Shown one piece after another: positions 35,291 to 46,258 of a stretch of 64,000 bases of DNA (its first letter is position 1; the number at the start of each line of letters is the position of its first letter). The stretch covers positions 1,245,065-1,309,064 of the forward strand of contig JAJEKV010000135.1 in the NCBI GenBank assembly GCA_021234155.1, in the 5' to 3' direction. The position numbers and the translations under genes are program-made. Under the pieces are notes generated by a model that was not told the DNA's origin, ran no database searches, and saw only the letters and a program-made list of their open reading frames with translations. The DNA comes from Isoetes taiwanensis (lineage: Eukaryota > Streptophyta > Lycopodiopsida > Isoetales > Isoetaceae).

Positions 35291-37608
35291 TGCAATTTTA
35301 TATAACCTTTAATGTTGCATCCATGTTCACATCTTTTTCGTGATTGATAATATAACATACTAATCAAGAAAATTGTGATAATTGATGTTAAGCTACTATT
35401 TTGAATAACCCTATGTAATGTGCAACTTATAAACTTGTCGTGGCTGGAAAAAATTCATGTTTCTGCTGGATGTCAATCATTGGTCACAATATTGAGATCT
35501 AAAACCATATTCTAAACTAAATTATTACCTTGAAATCCTGAAACTTGATGCAACAATCCGAGGATCTTAATCCTTTGTGCCTATGCACATATGGCTTCCC
35601 CTCCCGCCAACCATAGACCCCCTTTTATACATGTACCAAAACTTCAAAAAAAAAATAAAAAAATTGTATTTTTATGGTATACAAACGGAAATGCATTGAA
35701 AATGAACCCCTTCCATTTACACAGGTGGTTTTGGAGGGGCTTCTAGGTGACACCCCCTTGGATGGCAGAAGCATAAGGACAAGTGTAATAGAGGAAAGAA
35801 TGGAAATACATGTTGTGTCAGCGTAGAAATGAGAGAACTCCTTGAAGACGTGTGATCGATTTTTTGTCACAGAGGGCTTCAAACATCTGAGGAGCAGGTT
35901 TTATAGAGGAATAAGGCATTGACACATAGCCTAACTCCAAACCCCACAAGAGAAAGTAAAACCCAATGATTGCGGACTCGAAATGCAAGATTTGGAGCAA
36001 CGATGTACCAAGAATCCCAGCCCCAATACAAACTAATGCGAGACCGTCTTGAAATTGAAGCAAATGACCTCACAACATTTTTCGTGACTTCCGTGTGATA
36101 AAATAGGCTCTTTTCATTATTGATGTGTTGACCTACAGGGAGACCAATGTACATATTGTAAACACTTTGTTAGATACTAGTGAAGAAGAGAGCTAAAGTG
36201 AGGAGTTAGATGAGGAAACCTAAACTCATCAAGTGTTTTATGAAGATATGTAAATTGTTGTCTATAGGCCCGAGAGGCCTCCTGCACATAATACATTTCA
36301 TTTCTCTCTCTCCCCGCCTCCCTCCCCACCCCACGTGAATGATAGCGATATATGAGCATTGATGGGGTCCGGTGGAATTTGTATGTTTTAAGTTTGGACC
36401 ACTAAATGTACGCTATGCTGTGTGGTCTTGATGAAGGAGTTATGTGGGTGATGATTATGGGTGTTTTGTTTATGTGTGCTTTGTTTTAATGGTTTTGTTT
36501 CGCTTAATGCTTGATTTGAATTTTAGGATTTGGAGTTTGCATACGATGAGTGCATGATTTGGAGTTTGCAAACGATGAGTGCATATGAAAGTGAGGCGTA
36601 TTTACATTTATTGTGTCACGTGAATGAAGAACCATGTGGAATAGATAGTGGTATTGTCGGATCCTTAGAAACATACGAAATCATGTATGAGATATGCAAA
36701 TAGATAGAAAAGGGGAAGGGGCGGTTGCAAACGAACCTAGGAACTATCAATTGTTTTGAATGTCATTTTTGTTCAGAATATGAAGGAAGAACTCGATATT
36801 ATGAATTAAAGAAGGTTGCTAAAAATTTAATAGCATGAAATACATGGAAGTTGCAAGCAAAGTAAAGCTACTCAGCCCTCACAACAAAAAATAAATAAAT
36901 TAATAGGCAGGTTGGCTTTGTGGTGCAGCCTAATTTATTTTATTGCAGAGGGAAGCTAGCCCTATGTGATATGAGTCAAAAGGATGAAGATATATCAACA
37001 GAATTGTATTAGTTATTAGAACTATTTCAATGTACTCTTAGCTTAGCTGGCTTTAATGAATGGGAAGCATTCATTTATCCCATTTATGTTTCTTCCATGT
37101 TTGTGTGCTTCCTTCAGTATCCAGTATACTAATTTTATGCCTCTAATGTTTGGTTTTATGGACCTTAGTTGGACATTGTGGCTATACTTTCTTCCTACTA
37201 TTCATAACTTTGTTTTGCCCTAGATGCAACTTCAGAAAAAGCAATCGAAGGGAAATAGAAGATAATGGAACGCATGTGGTGGTTACTATAGCGGTTCCTC
37301 TTGAACCCGAAAAATTACCAGGAGCTCCTGCTACAGAGCTACCGGACGAGGGCGACGATACTATAAGTAAATACGTAATAAAGACATCTTTTTTTTAGGT
37401 TATGTGCGGGATGGTCACCAATGATCACTATTGAGTAAGTGCCCCCTTGCATTACACCTCCAACTGAAGGGAAGGTCAATCGTTCTGTAGTCATTCCGGT
37501 TATCCGCATATGACTATACACACACCATATCATCTAGTTTAGAATATAGATATAACTATAGCTAGTCCTACAACTAGCCTCTCCCTAATGTTTACTCAAA
37601 GACAACAT
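35291..37608. other. Intergenic stretch with one TM-containing open frame
   Basis: The plus frame 37150-37398 has a hydrophobic segment (GYTFFLLFITLFCP) followed by a polar acidic tail (EKLPGAPATELPDEGDD). It is short and unassigned, with no visible splice partner. A 28-bp tandem duplication (GATTTGGAGTTTGCATACGA and its repeat) lies near 36528-36583. Other frames have no motif. Confidence 0.35.
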
Positions 37609-37610
37609 GG

Positions 37611-37790
37611 CAGAGTTGTTGGTTGGTTCCAATGCATGAGTGTATTTGGCAAGAATATGGCAGATATTTTGGTCGTCGTACATTTGAATCCAACATTGGC
37701 GGAGTTGTTGGTTGGTTCCAGTGCATGAATCTACTTGCCAAAAATATGACGGATATTTTGGTTCGTCCCACTTTTGAATCCAATTTTGGT
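37611..37790 (+). repeat. Two-copy tandem repeat of about 89 bp
   Basis: CAGAGTTGTTGGTTGGTTCC at 37611 and CGGAGTTGTTGGTTGGTTCC at 37700 start copies that continue through AATATGRCRGATATTTTGGT. They differ at roughly one position in ten. Confidence 0.8.
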
Positions 37791-38962
37791 TGATTCGAAG
37801 TCGGCTGTCTTTTAATAAAATGGTTTACTTGATCTTCAAGTTCAAAACCTTAATCCCTACACAATGTGCTTCTTCACTTTTTCATTTGGTTTGGGCCTAG
37901 CACTTGTCCGCCTTTTGTCCGCTGGCACATTTTGACTTTGACAAAGGATCGGAATGCGTTTGTATAATTTTCTTTTTGTTGACTGGGTAATCTTTGTCTG
38001 GTAATTTTGTAGGCTGATGCAACAAGCTATCAACATCCAGTTCAAGCGCGAAAAACTTCAAAAATATTTGGTTCCGTTTTTAGTCCTTGAGCACTTTTAC
38101 CTTATGAATTAGTTCTTTAAGTTCTAAAGAGTTTGCCAAAGCATTCATTAATAGTGTTCCTGGACACTATTCGTTAATAAAACTAAGCTTTACACTTCGA
38201 ACTTCACATGTACAGTAGCTTTGTAAAGCACAAGTTTTGCAACGACAACTTATCCATTAGATCTGCAATAACAACTGGACTTATGATGGGAATTTTAAAG
38301 GCATCAAATCAATGAATGAAGCACATTCGATATGATGAAGTAGAAGCAAGACATAGAATCATTGCTATACCATATTGGTCTGTATTGTCAGTAAAATAAG
38401 AGCAACCATTACAAAACGCATTTTGCAACAGAAGTACTTAAACATGAAAAGCAATGAAATTCTTAGTCGTGGGTTTATTAATTCTTCACCAAACATCACA
38501 GTTACATATTTATGTGTAAAATTTCGAGTTAATGATAAAATTGCAGCTTCAAATCTGGATCTAACCTGCATATGGCACCTTGGGGTATAGAACAAGAACA
38601 ATATTTGACATTTCTCCTACTATCTATCTATCCTACTAAGTTGCACATGGTAGCGTCCATAAGTTTTCAACTTATTAGTAGAAACTTAGGAAACAAAATA
38701 TATGCCACGAAACATATATGGCACTTGTTCCTACTTCATTGAATTTGTATATTTGTCAATTCTTTATGAAAATGGTCAATCTACATCCGGTCGACCATGA
38801 ATATCAACAAATGCTCAATTGTGAATCATAAGTACTCTTTTCATTGTGACCAACTGTAAAAGAAAATTATATCTTGGGTCAGACACGATTGGACATGTTT
38901 CAAAAACGAGAAGTCCCAAAACTGTTTTCTCCTATTCCTTTGCATACACTAATATCCCTTCC
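37791..38962. other. Intergenic stretch, no recognised gene
   Basis: Short frames without motifs. I see no repeats or poly(A) tracts of note. Confidence 0.4.
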
Positions 38963-39371
38963 CCAATAATCACCACATGAGCATATATCATACTCGAAAT
39001 AATTAAAATAGATACGCATCTCCCATTGTAATCTCTCTGTTAGTAACTTTGGTGAGCATCTTTGTGGCCATAATATGACAGCCACAACACGCTGATATGT
39101 CTTTTATAATCTGCAGCGGTGTCCCAGCTTGCTAATAAGCCCAAAAGTGATTGCCAACCTTGCACTGTGGTACATAAAAATTGTTTCTCCTCTTCCTCCT
39201 CCACATCATGCAAAACAAGATTTCTATCAGGCACATAACCAGCATCCTCCATGTCTTTATTCAGCACCATGCATATATGGCCTCTGTTTGTGGGTGTGAC
39301 CTATCATCTGCATAAAGTTTGCGCATCTTATTTTCAACCTTAACCAATCTATACTCTGGTCTCTGCTTCAC
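38963..39371 (-). pseudogene. PPR-DYW protein relic: E+ and DYW deaminase domain
   Basis: Minus-strand pieces in order are: VKQRPEYRLVKVENK, then YADDRSHPQTEAIYA (about 39371-39264), then LNKDMEDAGYVPDRNLVLHD followed by VEEEEEKQFL (39270-39178), then in shifted frame HSARLAITFGLIS, GTPLQIIKDISACCGCH, and in a third frame FEYDICSCGDYW ending at 38963. This is the E+/DYW C-terminus of a plant PPR RNA-editing factor, which in the family deaminates C to U in organelle RNA. At least three frameshifts separate the pieces. The catalytic HSE is HSA, losing the active-site Glu, while the CxxCH-like and terminal CSCGDYW zinc-binding parts remain. No PPR repeats are visible upstream; an RRM gene relic abuts instead. 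Confidence 0.9.
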
Positions 39372-40297
39372 ATGATCGTTGTCATAATGGCAGTCCAAGA
39401 AATCAATCACGAATGGGCATCCACCATAGCCAAAGTACTGATACATGGGATTGCCATAGTATTGAGAAAGCCGAGACATGATGTAGGGATCATAATGCAC
39501 AACATAGTCTTATGAGCCCGATACTTTTTACATTTCTAACTATGTTCAACTTTCGCTTCAACTAATCTAAGAATAGAAGAAACGGTGGATAAGTTCATTA
39601 ACATGTGACTAATATGAAAGAATCGCTGAAACATGTCCATAAGCTTGCGCACCCATATTGGCAATTTGGATATGCAAAAGTCCGAGGTAAGGGACAAGGT
39701 TGAGCAGATACAGCAGGAGGATTATTCTGAAAAAATTGTCCTGCCACTGGAGGTCCTCCTCAAGGGTGAATAAGCCTAAAATAAGAAGCAATATTGTTTC
39801 TGAGTTTCCGCTTAATAGAATAGAAAGCAATCTTTCACTTTGACTCCTCAAGCTTGAGTTTGTGCTTTAACTGACAGACTAGAGAATGGAAAAACTCACC
39901 ACTTTGTGGGGATCCTCTTGCCCATACCAAGGAAAGCCAGATTGCAATTAGCTCGCCTACCATCTATGACCGAAAAAATCATCAGCACATGCATGCCTTG
40001 CGATTCTAAGATCCCTAAATGTAACCTAAAACCATTAACCCTGCTTCATAATACCACATAGAAAACAAACAGACCAAAAAGTCGACAAAGGGGGGCAAAG
40101 AACAAGAACAGAAATATAAAGAACATAGGATAGAATAGGGTGCACAAAACCATAGTCTTTTCGATCATCCAAGATTTTTATCTCGTGATCACAACAGCCT
40201 TCTTCCAAAATCTCGCCAAACTGCTCGAAATATCTAAGCATAGTTTCCCTCTGCGTTTCCCAAGCTAATCCTCCAACAAAACCTTGGTGTAGGTCAT
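39372..40297 (-). pseudogene. RRM protein relic of the RBM24/38-like (ARP1-type) plant family
   Basis: The minus-strand exon 1 region (about 40142-40297) encodes MTYTKV, then after a lost base VGGLAWETQRETMLRYFEQF, then GEILE and, after further shifts, YGFV. Exon 2 (39900-39963) encodes DGRRANCNLAFLGMGKRIP and is bounded by a CATAG acceptor and a GTGAGT donor. A third piece (about 39759-39620) encodes GGPPVAGQFFQNNPPAVSA and further Pro/Tyr-rich sequence, and 39500-39410 has YYGNPMYQYFGYGG. Together these match one RRM (RNP2 and RNP1 regions) with a Tyr/Pro-rich tail. Introns are kept, so this is a decayed gene copy, not a processed retrocopy. Frameshifts make it non-functional in this form. 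Confidence 0.85.
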
Positions 40298-41513
40298 ATC
40301 TTCAAACATAACTCTAGGCATAGGAACTGTGATTTACCCCAAATTTTCTATTATGTATCTTAGGATTATGATCAAAATCAAACCCAGTGACGGACCATGA
40401 AGAACATGGATTTTTTTATGGATTTTTTATGCGACTCCTTTGCATTATAGGTTTCTCTCGCTTCAATGACTCTCCTCAGATACTTACTCCGTGATGATGG
40501 AAGTCGAAGGAGGATTTATTCCGCCATAGCCCTATCCCTGTAACGATGGCTAATGCTAGTAACAAAGATGTGTGGAGAATTGCCAGAAACTAGCCATAGG
40601 CAAACCGGCCATGACCAAAGCTGCAAAACCCATCAGAATTGGCCATACCAGCATCTAGTTACAAGGTAAAATGAGCCTCGCACAATAACGAGGATGACCG
40701 CCAGTTTAGGGGGGCTAGCAGGTTTGGAGTAGTTTTGGGAATATCACAAGCATATATCAGCATATTCTTGAAATATGCCAAAAACTCACCTAAGCCAAGG
40801 TTTGCCCCCCTAGGGGCAACCCAAAAAGTTAAATAAAAATACCAGAAAATAACGCATAATGTTGTCTAAATGTCAATATAAAATGCAACGCTCATTCCTA
40901 GAAAAGAATCTTGTACACATAGCATGGCATCATTGATCTAGAAGGCATAATACAACCTACCATGCTTTTATATAGACAAGACTTCATAGTGATTTCATGG
41001 AATGTAAGCACTATAAGACATTGTACAAATGCATTTCTTACAAATCGTTTATGAAGTTACCTTCAGAAGTTTAAAAGTGTTTTGATGCATGTGAAAGCTG
41101 CACAGAAGTATTTTTAGCAAACGAAATGTACTTAACTAAGTGTAAACTAGATCTATATGAGCATTGAACTTATTGATATTGTGTCTACATCTAAGGACTT
41201 CTAATATTAGAGGGTACATCTATACATATGTTAAGCTTATTAATGATGTGTCTGAAGATATACAATTTACCTAGTTAGATCACAAGCCTTCCAGATACAA
41301 TATGTCCTTCTTGTTATTTCCATGTTTTTTAAACCTTTGATTGCATTGTACAACTCATACTATTGATTTAAAGAATTATAAGTTATGCATAATCAGTTCA
41401 CCTAGTATTTTACTATAGCGTATAATAACAACAATAGTTAAAACCATAGAGTACCCAATTTATGCATCGTTCTCAACCATTCCTAACCTTAATGGAATTA
41501 CAGACTAGATCCT
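40298..41513. other. Intergenic stretch, no recognised gene
   Basis: The stretch upstream of the RRM relic carries no clear open frames. No TATA-like site stands out enough to call. AT-rich, unassigned sequence continues to the Copia LTR. Confidence 0.4.
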
Positions 41514-41823
41514 TGTTGAATATTTGTGATCTGACTACTTCAAGCTCAGACCATTTCGTTTGTCAGATGGATATACAGATTGATCCGTCAGTGTAGGCAA
41601 GCCGAACGGATTCATAAGGACTTTGGCTCCAAACAATCGGGCCGATCTCTATATACAAAAGAAGAAGTATTTATGGCTTTCCAAAAAGGCCTTACTTTCT
41701 AATAATTTAAACGACCCCTTAAAACATAGAAAATGATAGGTTTAGGTTTTATTCCATAGTTCCCATAACTAGGATGCAACATAGCTAGAGTTTGAACCTG
41801 AGAATTGGCATGATATTACAACA
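41514..41823 (-). mobile_element. Copia 3' LTR (minus), 310 bp, with adjacent polypurine tract
   Basis: On the minus strand the LTR begins TGTTGTAATATC directly after a GAAGGGGGAA polypurine tract (41824-41833) and ends ATATTCAACA, giving the TGTTG...CAACA ends typical of Copia. A CCATAAATAC promoter-like site lies inside. A Copia RNase H remnant lies immediately upstream, at 41940-42020, as expected for this order. Confidence 0.75.
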
Positions 41824-41939
41824 TTCCCCCTTCATGCCAATTCTTTACAAGTAGCTCTTGATATTGATTCTCTATCCAGCTTCTGTTACATTTCAAACAT
41901 GTGCACGAATAATTCTATTGCTCACACTGATATATTACT

Positions 41940-42020
41940 TTGGACGAGACAGATGCAATGAGTTTTGCACTCCTAACAGCTCAAATTTGGCCTGTGATAA
42001 AGCCTTCGTAAGAACATCTG
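41940..42020 (-). pseudogene. Copia RNase H C-terminal fragment
   Basis: The minus strand encodes DVLTKALSQAKFELLGVQN, the conserved end of the Copia polyprotein (usually ADxLTKAL...KFE). The frame continues upstream for a few residues across 42021, where a new LTR seems to start. Only this end of pol remains in the window. Confidence 0.8.
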
Positions 42021-43599
42021 TGTGACGTTCCACATAATTATATGCCTTTTAAGTATAAATACGTGACACGTCACTATGAATAATTAACGGCACATTAATT
42101 ATTCATAAGCTAAGGTTAGCTATGTTAATAATTAATTATTAAAGTGGAAACCTAACCTTAAACCCTAATTCGAATTTAGGGATTAACCTAATATTAAAAA
42201 GGGCTAAAATACCAAATTAGCTAATATTAACCAATCTAGAGTACGCCACCGCCCAAATCGGGCAAGGGAGAGTACTAATTTGGGACCCAAATTGGGGTTT
42301 GTACCCCATTTGCCCCAATTTGAATTGAGGGGAGGTTGAGGAGGAGGAGCTGCTAGTTCCACCTTGTTCCAGCCAGAAGGATGGAGCACCCGAGCGGGAG
42401 GGACCTAGCTTGATCCCGCTTAGTACGTAGATAGCTTGGATTCCTAGATAGTCATAGGACTTACCCTTGTATGCTCGAGTAAGGTAGCTAGGGTTAACCC
42501 TTGTATAAATAGATGCATGTTTAATCTCTACTTTATGTTCTATTCGAAGTTATGGATGGATGAGGATAGCTTTCTTTCATTCCTCCCGTGGTTGTATGGG
42601 TAAAAGGGGGTAGAGACCTAAAGGCCATCTAGAAGTAGAGATGCTCCTAGATAGAACCCTTAAAACCCAAGAAATGCGGCTCAGTACACAAGAGCCAACC
42701 CGGCCGGGATGCTATGATGTGGTTCAAAGACTGATAACGGGTATGATGGTGAATCGGGGTGGGGTCTTGCCTAGCACGGGCTATGGGACTCCTATAGTGT
42801 GCTAGGCTTATAGCCTGGTCACCGTGGTGTGGGCCGGGTATGGGTCCGACACTCTCTCGGGCCGGAGGGCGTGAGTCATAGATGGCAGCCCCGGGCTCTA
42901 ACAAAGTTGGTGAGTCGACCTTTAGATTTAGGGGAGTAAGTCTGCACGGATAAGGGGTCGCCTGATGCGCGACGTGTTCTCTATCACACCTGGGATCCGC
43001 CACGCCGGGGAGGAGACGCCTCCGACCTGCCTCATCGGACGGGAGATGTAACCCGAGTAGTCCCGGCGGGTGATTCCTTGGGATTGCGTCTCCGGAGGGC
43101 TACAAGCACGTCATAGCATGATTCAGCCTATCTGCAAAGTGTGCACAGGAGGGGCGGATGAAGTGGACTACCCTAGCCATTGTCTTATGCCTGCCAACGC
43201 CATGTTATATCTCTGTCTGTTGTTATCTTGAGGCCCTGACCGTCAGTCACCCCCATGGAGTCGAAGCCCCGGGTATAGCCCTTAGTTATGGTGTATTTCC
43301 TTTGTTATGTTGGTATTCTGTTGTTAGTATACTGAAGATGATGGGCCACCCTTCGTGGTGTTATATTATTTATTAGTATTGTTGCTAGGTGCTAACATGT
43401 ATGTACGCTTCCGCTATATAGAATTCCCATAGAAGGCGTGGGACGAATGACACCTCCGTGTCCTTCACCCGGACAATTTGGCCAAAGACAAGGTCCGGAG
43501 TCGACGGAGGGCCTTTTCTGTGGTGATGGATTCGCCATGGGAGGGGAATTTCCTGTATTTATACGATGGGAGCATCGTATGGATTCGGGGAGCGTCACA
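42021..43599 (+). mobile_element. 1.58-kb LTR of a retrotransposon (internal region lost)
   Basis: The segment starts TGTGACGTTCC and ends GGAGCGTCACA, so the ends are inverted (TGTGACG/CGTCACA) as in plant Gypsy LTRs. A TATAAATA box at 42504 is suitably placed. One base after the end comes a primer-binding site at 43601-43613. No gag or pol follows, so only the 5' LTR and primer site remain. The exact left end is uncertain, because the Copia RNase H frame appears to read a little across it. Confidence 0.75.
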
Positions 43600-43600
43600 G

Positions 43601-43613
43601 TGGTATCAGAGCC
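43601..43613 (+). other. Primer-binding site, initiator tRNA-Met type
   Basis: TGGTATCAGAGCC is the standard plant retrotransposon primer-binding site complementary to the 3' end of initiator tRNA-Met. It lies one base after the LTR that ends at 43599. Confidence 0.9.
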
Positions 43614-43690
43614 ATGATTTTGGTGGACCAAAATTGTTGCACTGGCCATGTCTAACTCGTTAGACCGTTAGATAGTAGGGGACCTCCAGT

Positions 43691-44690
43691 GTAGGAAAGT
43701 TACACCAAACCCATAAGTAGGATGAGTTTTAGCCTAAGTATGCGAGGATTGAGCTAGTTAAGAAGGGGAAAAAAATTCCAAATATTAAGATGAAGTTATG
43801 TTTAGTTTCGACAGAATGCAGTCCTTTCTTCCGGAGGCCATAACTTTCTCTAGGTAACTCGAATTGAGGCAATTTTTGTTCCGGCGCATCCGGCACAGTC
43901 CAAATACCCTAGGGGAGTCGTCACCCGGTGGAAAAAGGTCGAGGAAGGGGCCAAAACCAACAATGGGCGCCGCGTGTTTGGTCGCCTCCATTTCGAAATA
44001 AACGCTTATAATCTGAAAGGCCCGCTCAGTATAAAACGATATATTTTCGTCGTATAAAATTTTTTATATTTTTTTTATATACCTAATTTTTTGGCACCTC
44101 AACCCAGATTTGAATCTATGACCTCCCAACTCCAAGCCTAGGTGCTTACCACCAGCCCAAGCTCTCCTAAATATAATATTTGTGTTTGGTGTAGGAAAGT
44201 TACACCAAACCCATAAGTAGGATGAGTTTTAGCCTAAGTATGCGAGGATTGAGCTAGTTAAGAAGGGGAAAAAAATTCCAAATATTAAGATGGTTATGTT
44301 CAGTAGAATGCAGTCCTTTCTTCCGGAGGCCATAACTTTCTCTAGGTAACTCGAATTGAGGCAATTTTTGTTCCTACAAGATCCCAAGACAAAATCCAAA
44401 TACCCAGGGGAGGGAGCTGCCACCCGGTGGAAAAAGTCGAGGAAGGGCGCCAAAACCCAACAGCGGCGCTGCCCGTGTTTGGTCGCTCCAGAATTTCGAA
44501 ATAAACGCGTATAACCGGAGCAGCGCCGCTCCGTATAAAACGCATATTTCTGCCGTATAAAAATTTTTATATTTTTTTTATATACCTAATTTTTTGGCAC
44601 CTCAACCCAGATTTGAACCTATGACCTCCCAACTCCAAGCCTAGGTGCTTACCACCAGCCCAAGCTCTCCTAAATATAATATTTGTGTTT
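43691..44690. repeat. 500-bp tandem duplication carrying tRNA-like (SINE-like) segments
   Basis: GTAGGAAAGTTACACC starts copies at 43691 and 44191, and similarity runs through the full 500 bp. The right part of each copy, read on the minus strand (44095-44168 and 44603-44678), resembles a tRNA: GCTTGGGCTGGTGGTAAG (A-box region) and GATTCAAATC or GGTTCAAATC-like B-box. This is similar in layout to Au-type plant SINE heads. No protein is supported. Confidence 0.7.
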
Positions 44691-44749
44691 CATATATTTC
44701 TTATACACATATAATACCCTATGCAACTTTTATATAGAAGTGTATTATG

Positions 44750-44815
44750 GAGCTTTGAACCCTTGACCTCCAAGCACCCAGCCAAACGCTTTACCAACAA
44801 AGTAAGCCTTCTTTT
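44750..44815 (-). other. Third tRNA-like segment
   Basis: The minus strand reads GGCTTACTTTGTTGGTAAAG, then CTTGGAGGTCAAGGGTTCAA, with A- and B-box-like words at tRNA spacing. It is not identical to the two upstream segments. It may be another SINE head or a degenerate tRNA. Confidence 0.4.
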
Positions 44816-46100
44816 AGAGATAATAATAATCTTGTTTTATACTTAACCAATAGTATCTCTGTTTCTCTAGGAAGACTCCTGTCTACCATCACTCTTCTCT
44901 AAACCGACGCTGAGGTGGCAACAACTCCGCCGGACTTGTGCAACCATGGTGAGCTAGAAATCACTTAGGAGTTATTATCATCATCTGGCGGCATGTCTCG
45001 CGAACCATATCGACATAACGCTCCGTTGAGCAATGGAAGGAAATTCTTCGGAGTAAGATTAAAAAAAAAAAAAAAAAAAAAAAAAAACTTCCAAGTTGGA
45101 TTTTAATCCACTATTTACCTTGGATATTCTTTAGGCGACGATAACAATGTCCAGTTATCGACGTTCCTCGACCTATAGCTTTAAATATTTTTCCTTTGGT
45201 AGATGCCTTGATAACAAAATTTCTTCGGGCCTTGCCATGATTCAATCTATACTACATTCATATGCTTTATCTTAGACCTTATTCGACGTTATATAAGTAA
45301 TATTTTATAGACATAATTATAAAATACATTGTCTCTCTCTAGTGTCTAAACTTTGACTCGTCTCATTTCCCAGAGAAGGGATCTCTTTTCGCCCAACCAA
45401 CTAGGGACTGCCATGCAGCACCCCTCTAGACCATGGGTTTGGACTACTACCCTTCAATATTTCTTCTCATTGGTTGTGTTCTTTTTATGGATCACTTCCC
45501 CTAGACCACGATACATACTCTGTAATACATAGTGAGTGCTTGTGTTAGAACCCCCACAACAATGTCAGCACTTTATTCTAATTAATCCCGGGTACAAACT
45601 CTAGTAGTATTTTGTGCCAAACTTCACCGCCTATATGGCTGTGATTAAACATCTGCGCCATACGCCTGTCAAAGTGACAACGGTCTACCCTCTTTTGGAG
45701 TTGTTCTCCCGTACATTCCAATAGCCTCCAACCATTGTTGACTAGTCACCTCCTTCTAGGGTATCTAGATATGGTCCGCGCACGATGTTTCCAACCATTA
45801 CTTTAGTGCCTAAACGTCCTTAAGTTCCGCAAATGAACTTATATGTCCAAAGGATTATGGAAATATCCTAGAGGACAGTACCACTCAAATACCTCTCAAG
45901 ATAGGCCTCCTCTACAGCGTTGGGGAAACTTTCAGACCTTGTTAGGAAAATTTCCTGCAAGTCTTAAAACTATTCGGAATTTATAAAATGTAGTCGGAAG
46001 CTCCCTGTTGCTAATACCTCAAACCGGAAATAATACATATTCAATACCTATATTTTTTTTTTTTCAAATTAGAAACTCACAATTCATTAAATAGCGGGAA
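44816..46100. other. Intergenic stretch with a poly(A) run
   Basis: A run of about 27 A residues ends at 45087, suggesting the end of a plus-strand retroposon whose body and target duplication I could not define. A poly(T) run lies at about 46052-46065. No gene is supported. Confidence 0.4.
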
Positions 46101-46212
46101 TAAAGTTTAACACAAAAGAGTAAAAAAGGAAACTTACAATGTTTCATAGTAGCAAAAGTTTAACATAAAAGAGTAAAAAATGAAACTTACAATGTTTCAT
46201 AGTAGCAAAAGA
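46101..46212. repeat. Tandem duplication of about 54 bp
   Basis: AGTTTAACAYAAAAGAGTAAAAAA followed by GAAACTTACAATGTTTCATA occurs twice head to tail just downstream of the hAT-type gene. A similar small duplication (61 bp, starting GAAAAGCCAAGCAAGTAAAA) lies upstream at about 48992-49113. Confidence 0.75.
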
Positions 46213-46258
46213 TACTCTTAAAAGAAAAGTAAATACATGATACTCATTGTTCAAGAAC

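Noticed and set aside
43392-43663. Proteins encoded within the 1.58-kb LTR
   Set aside because: The LTR structure, TATA box and primer site explain the segment; the frames have no motif.
45061-45087. Poly(A) run as the end of a definable retroposon
   Set aside because: No matching target duplication upstream was found, so no element is called.
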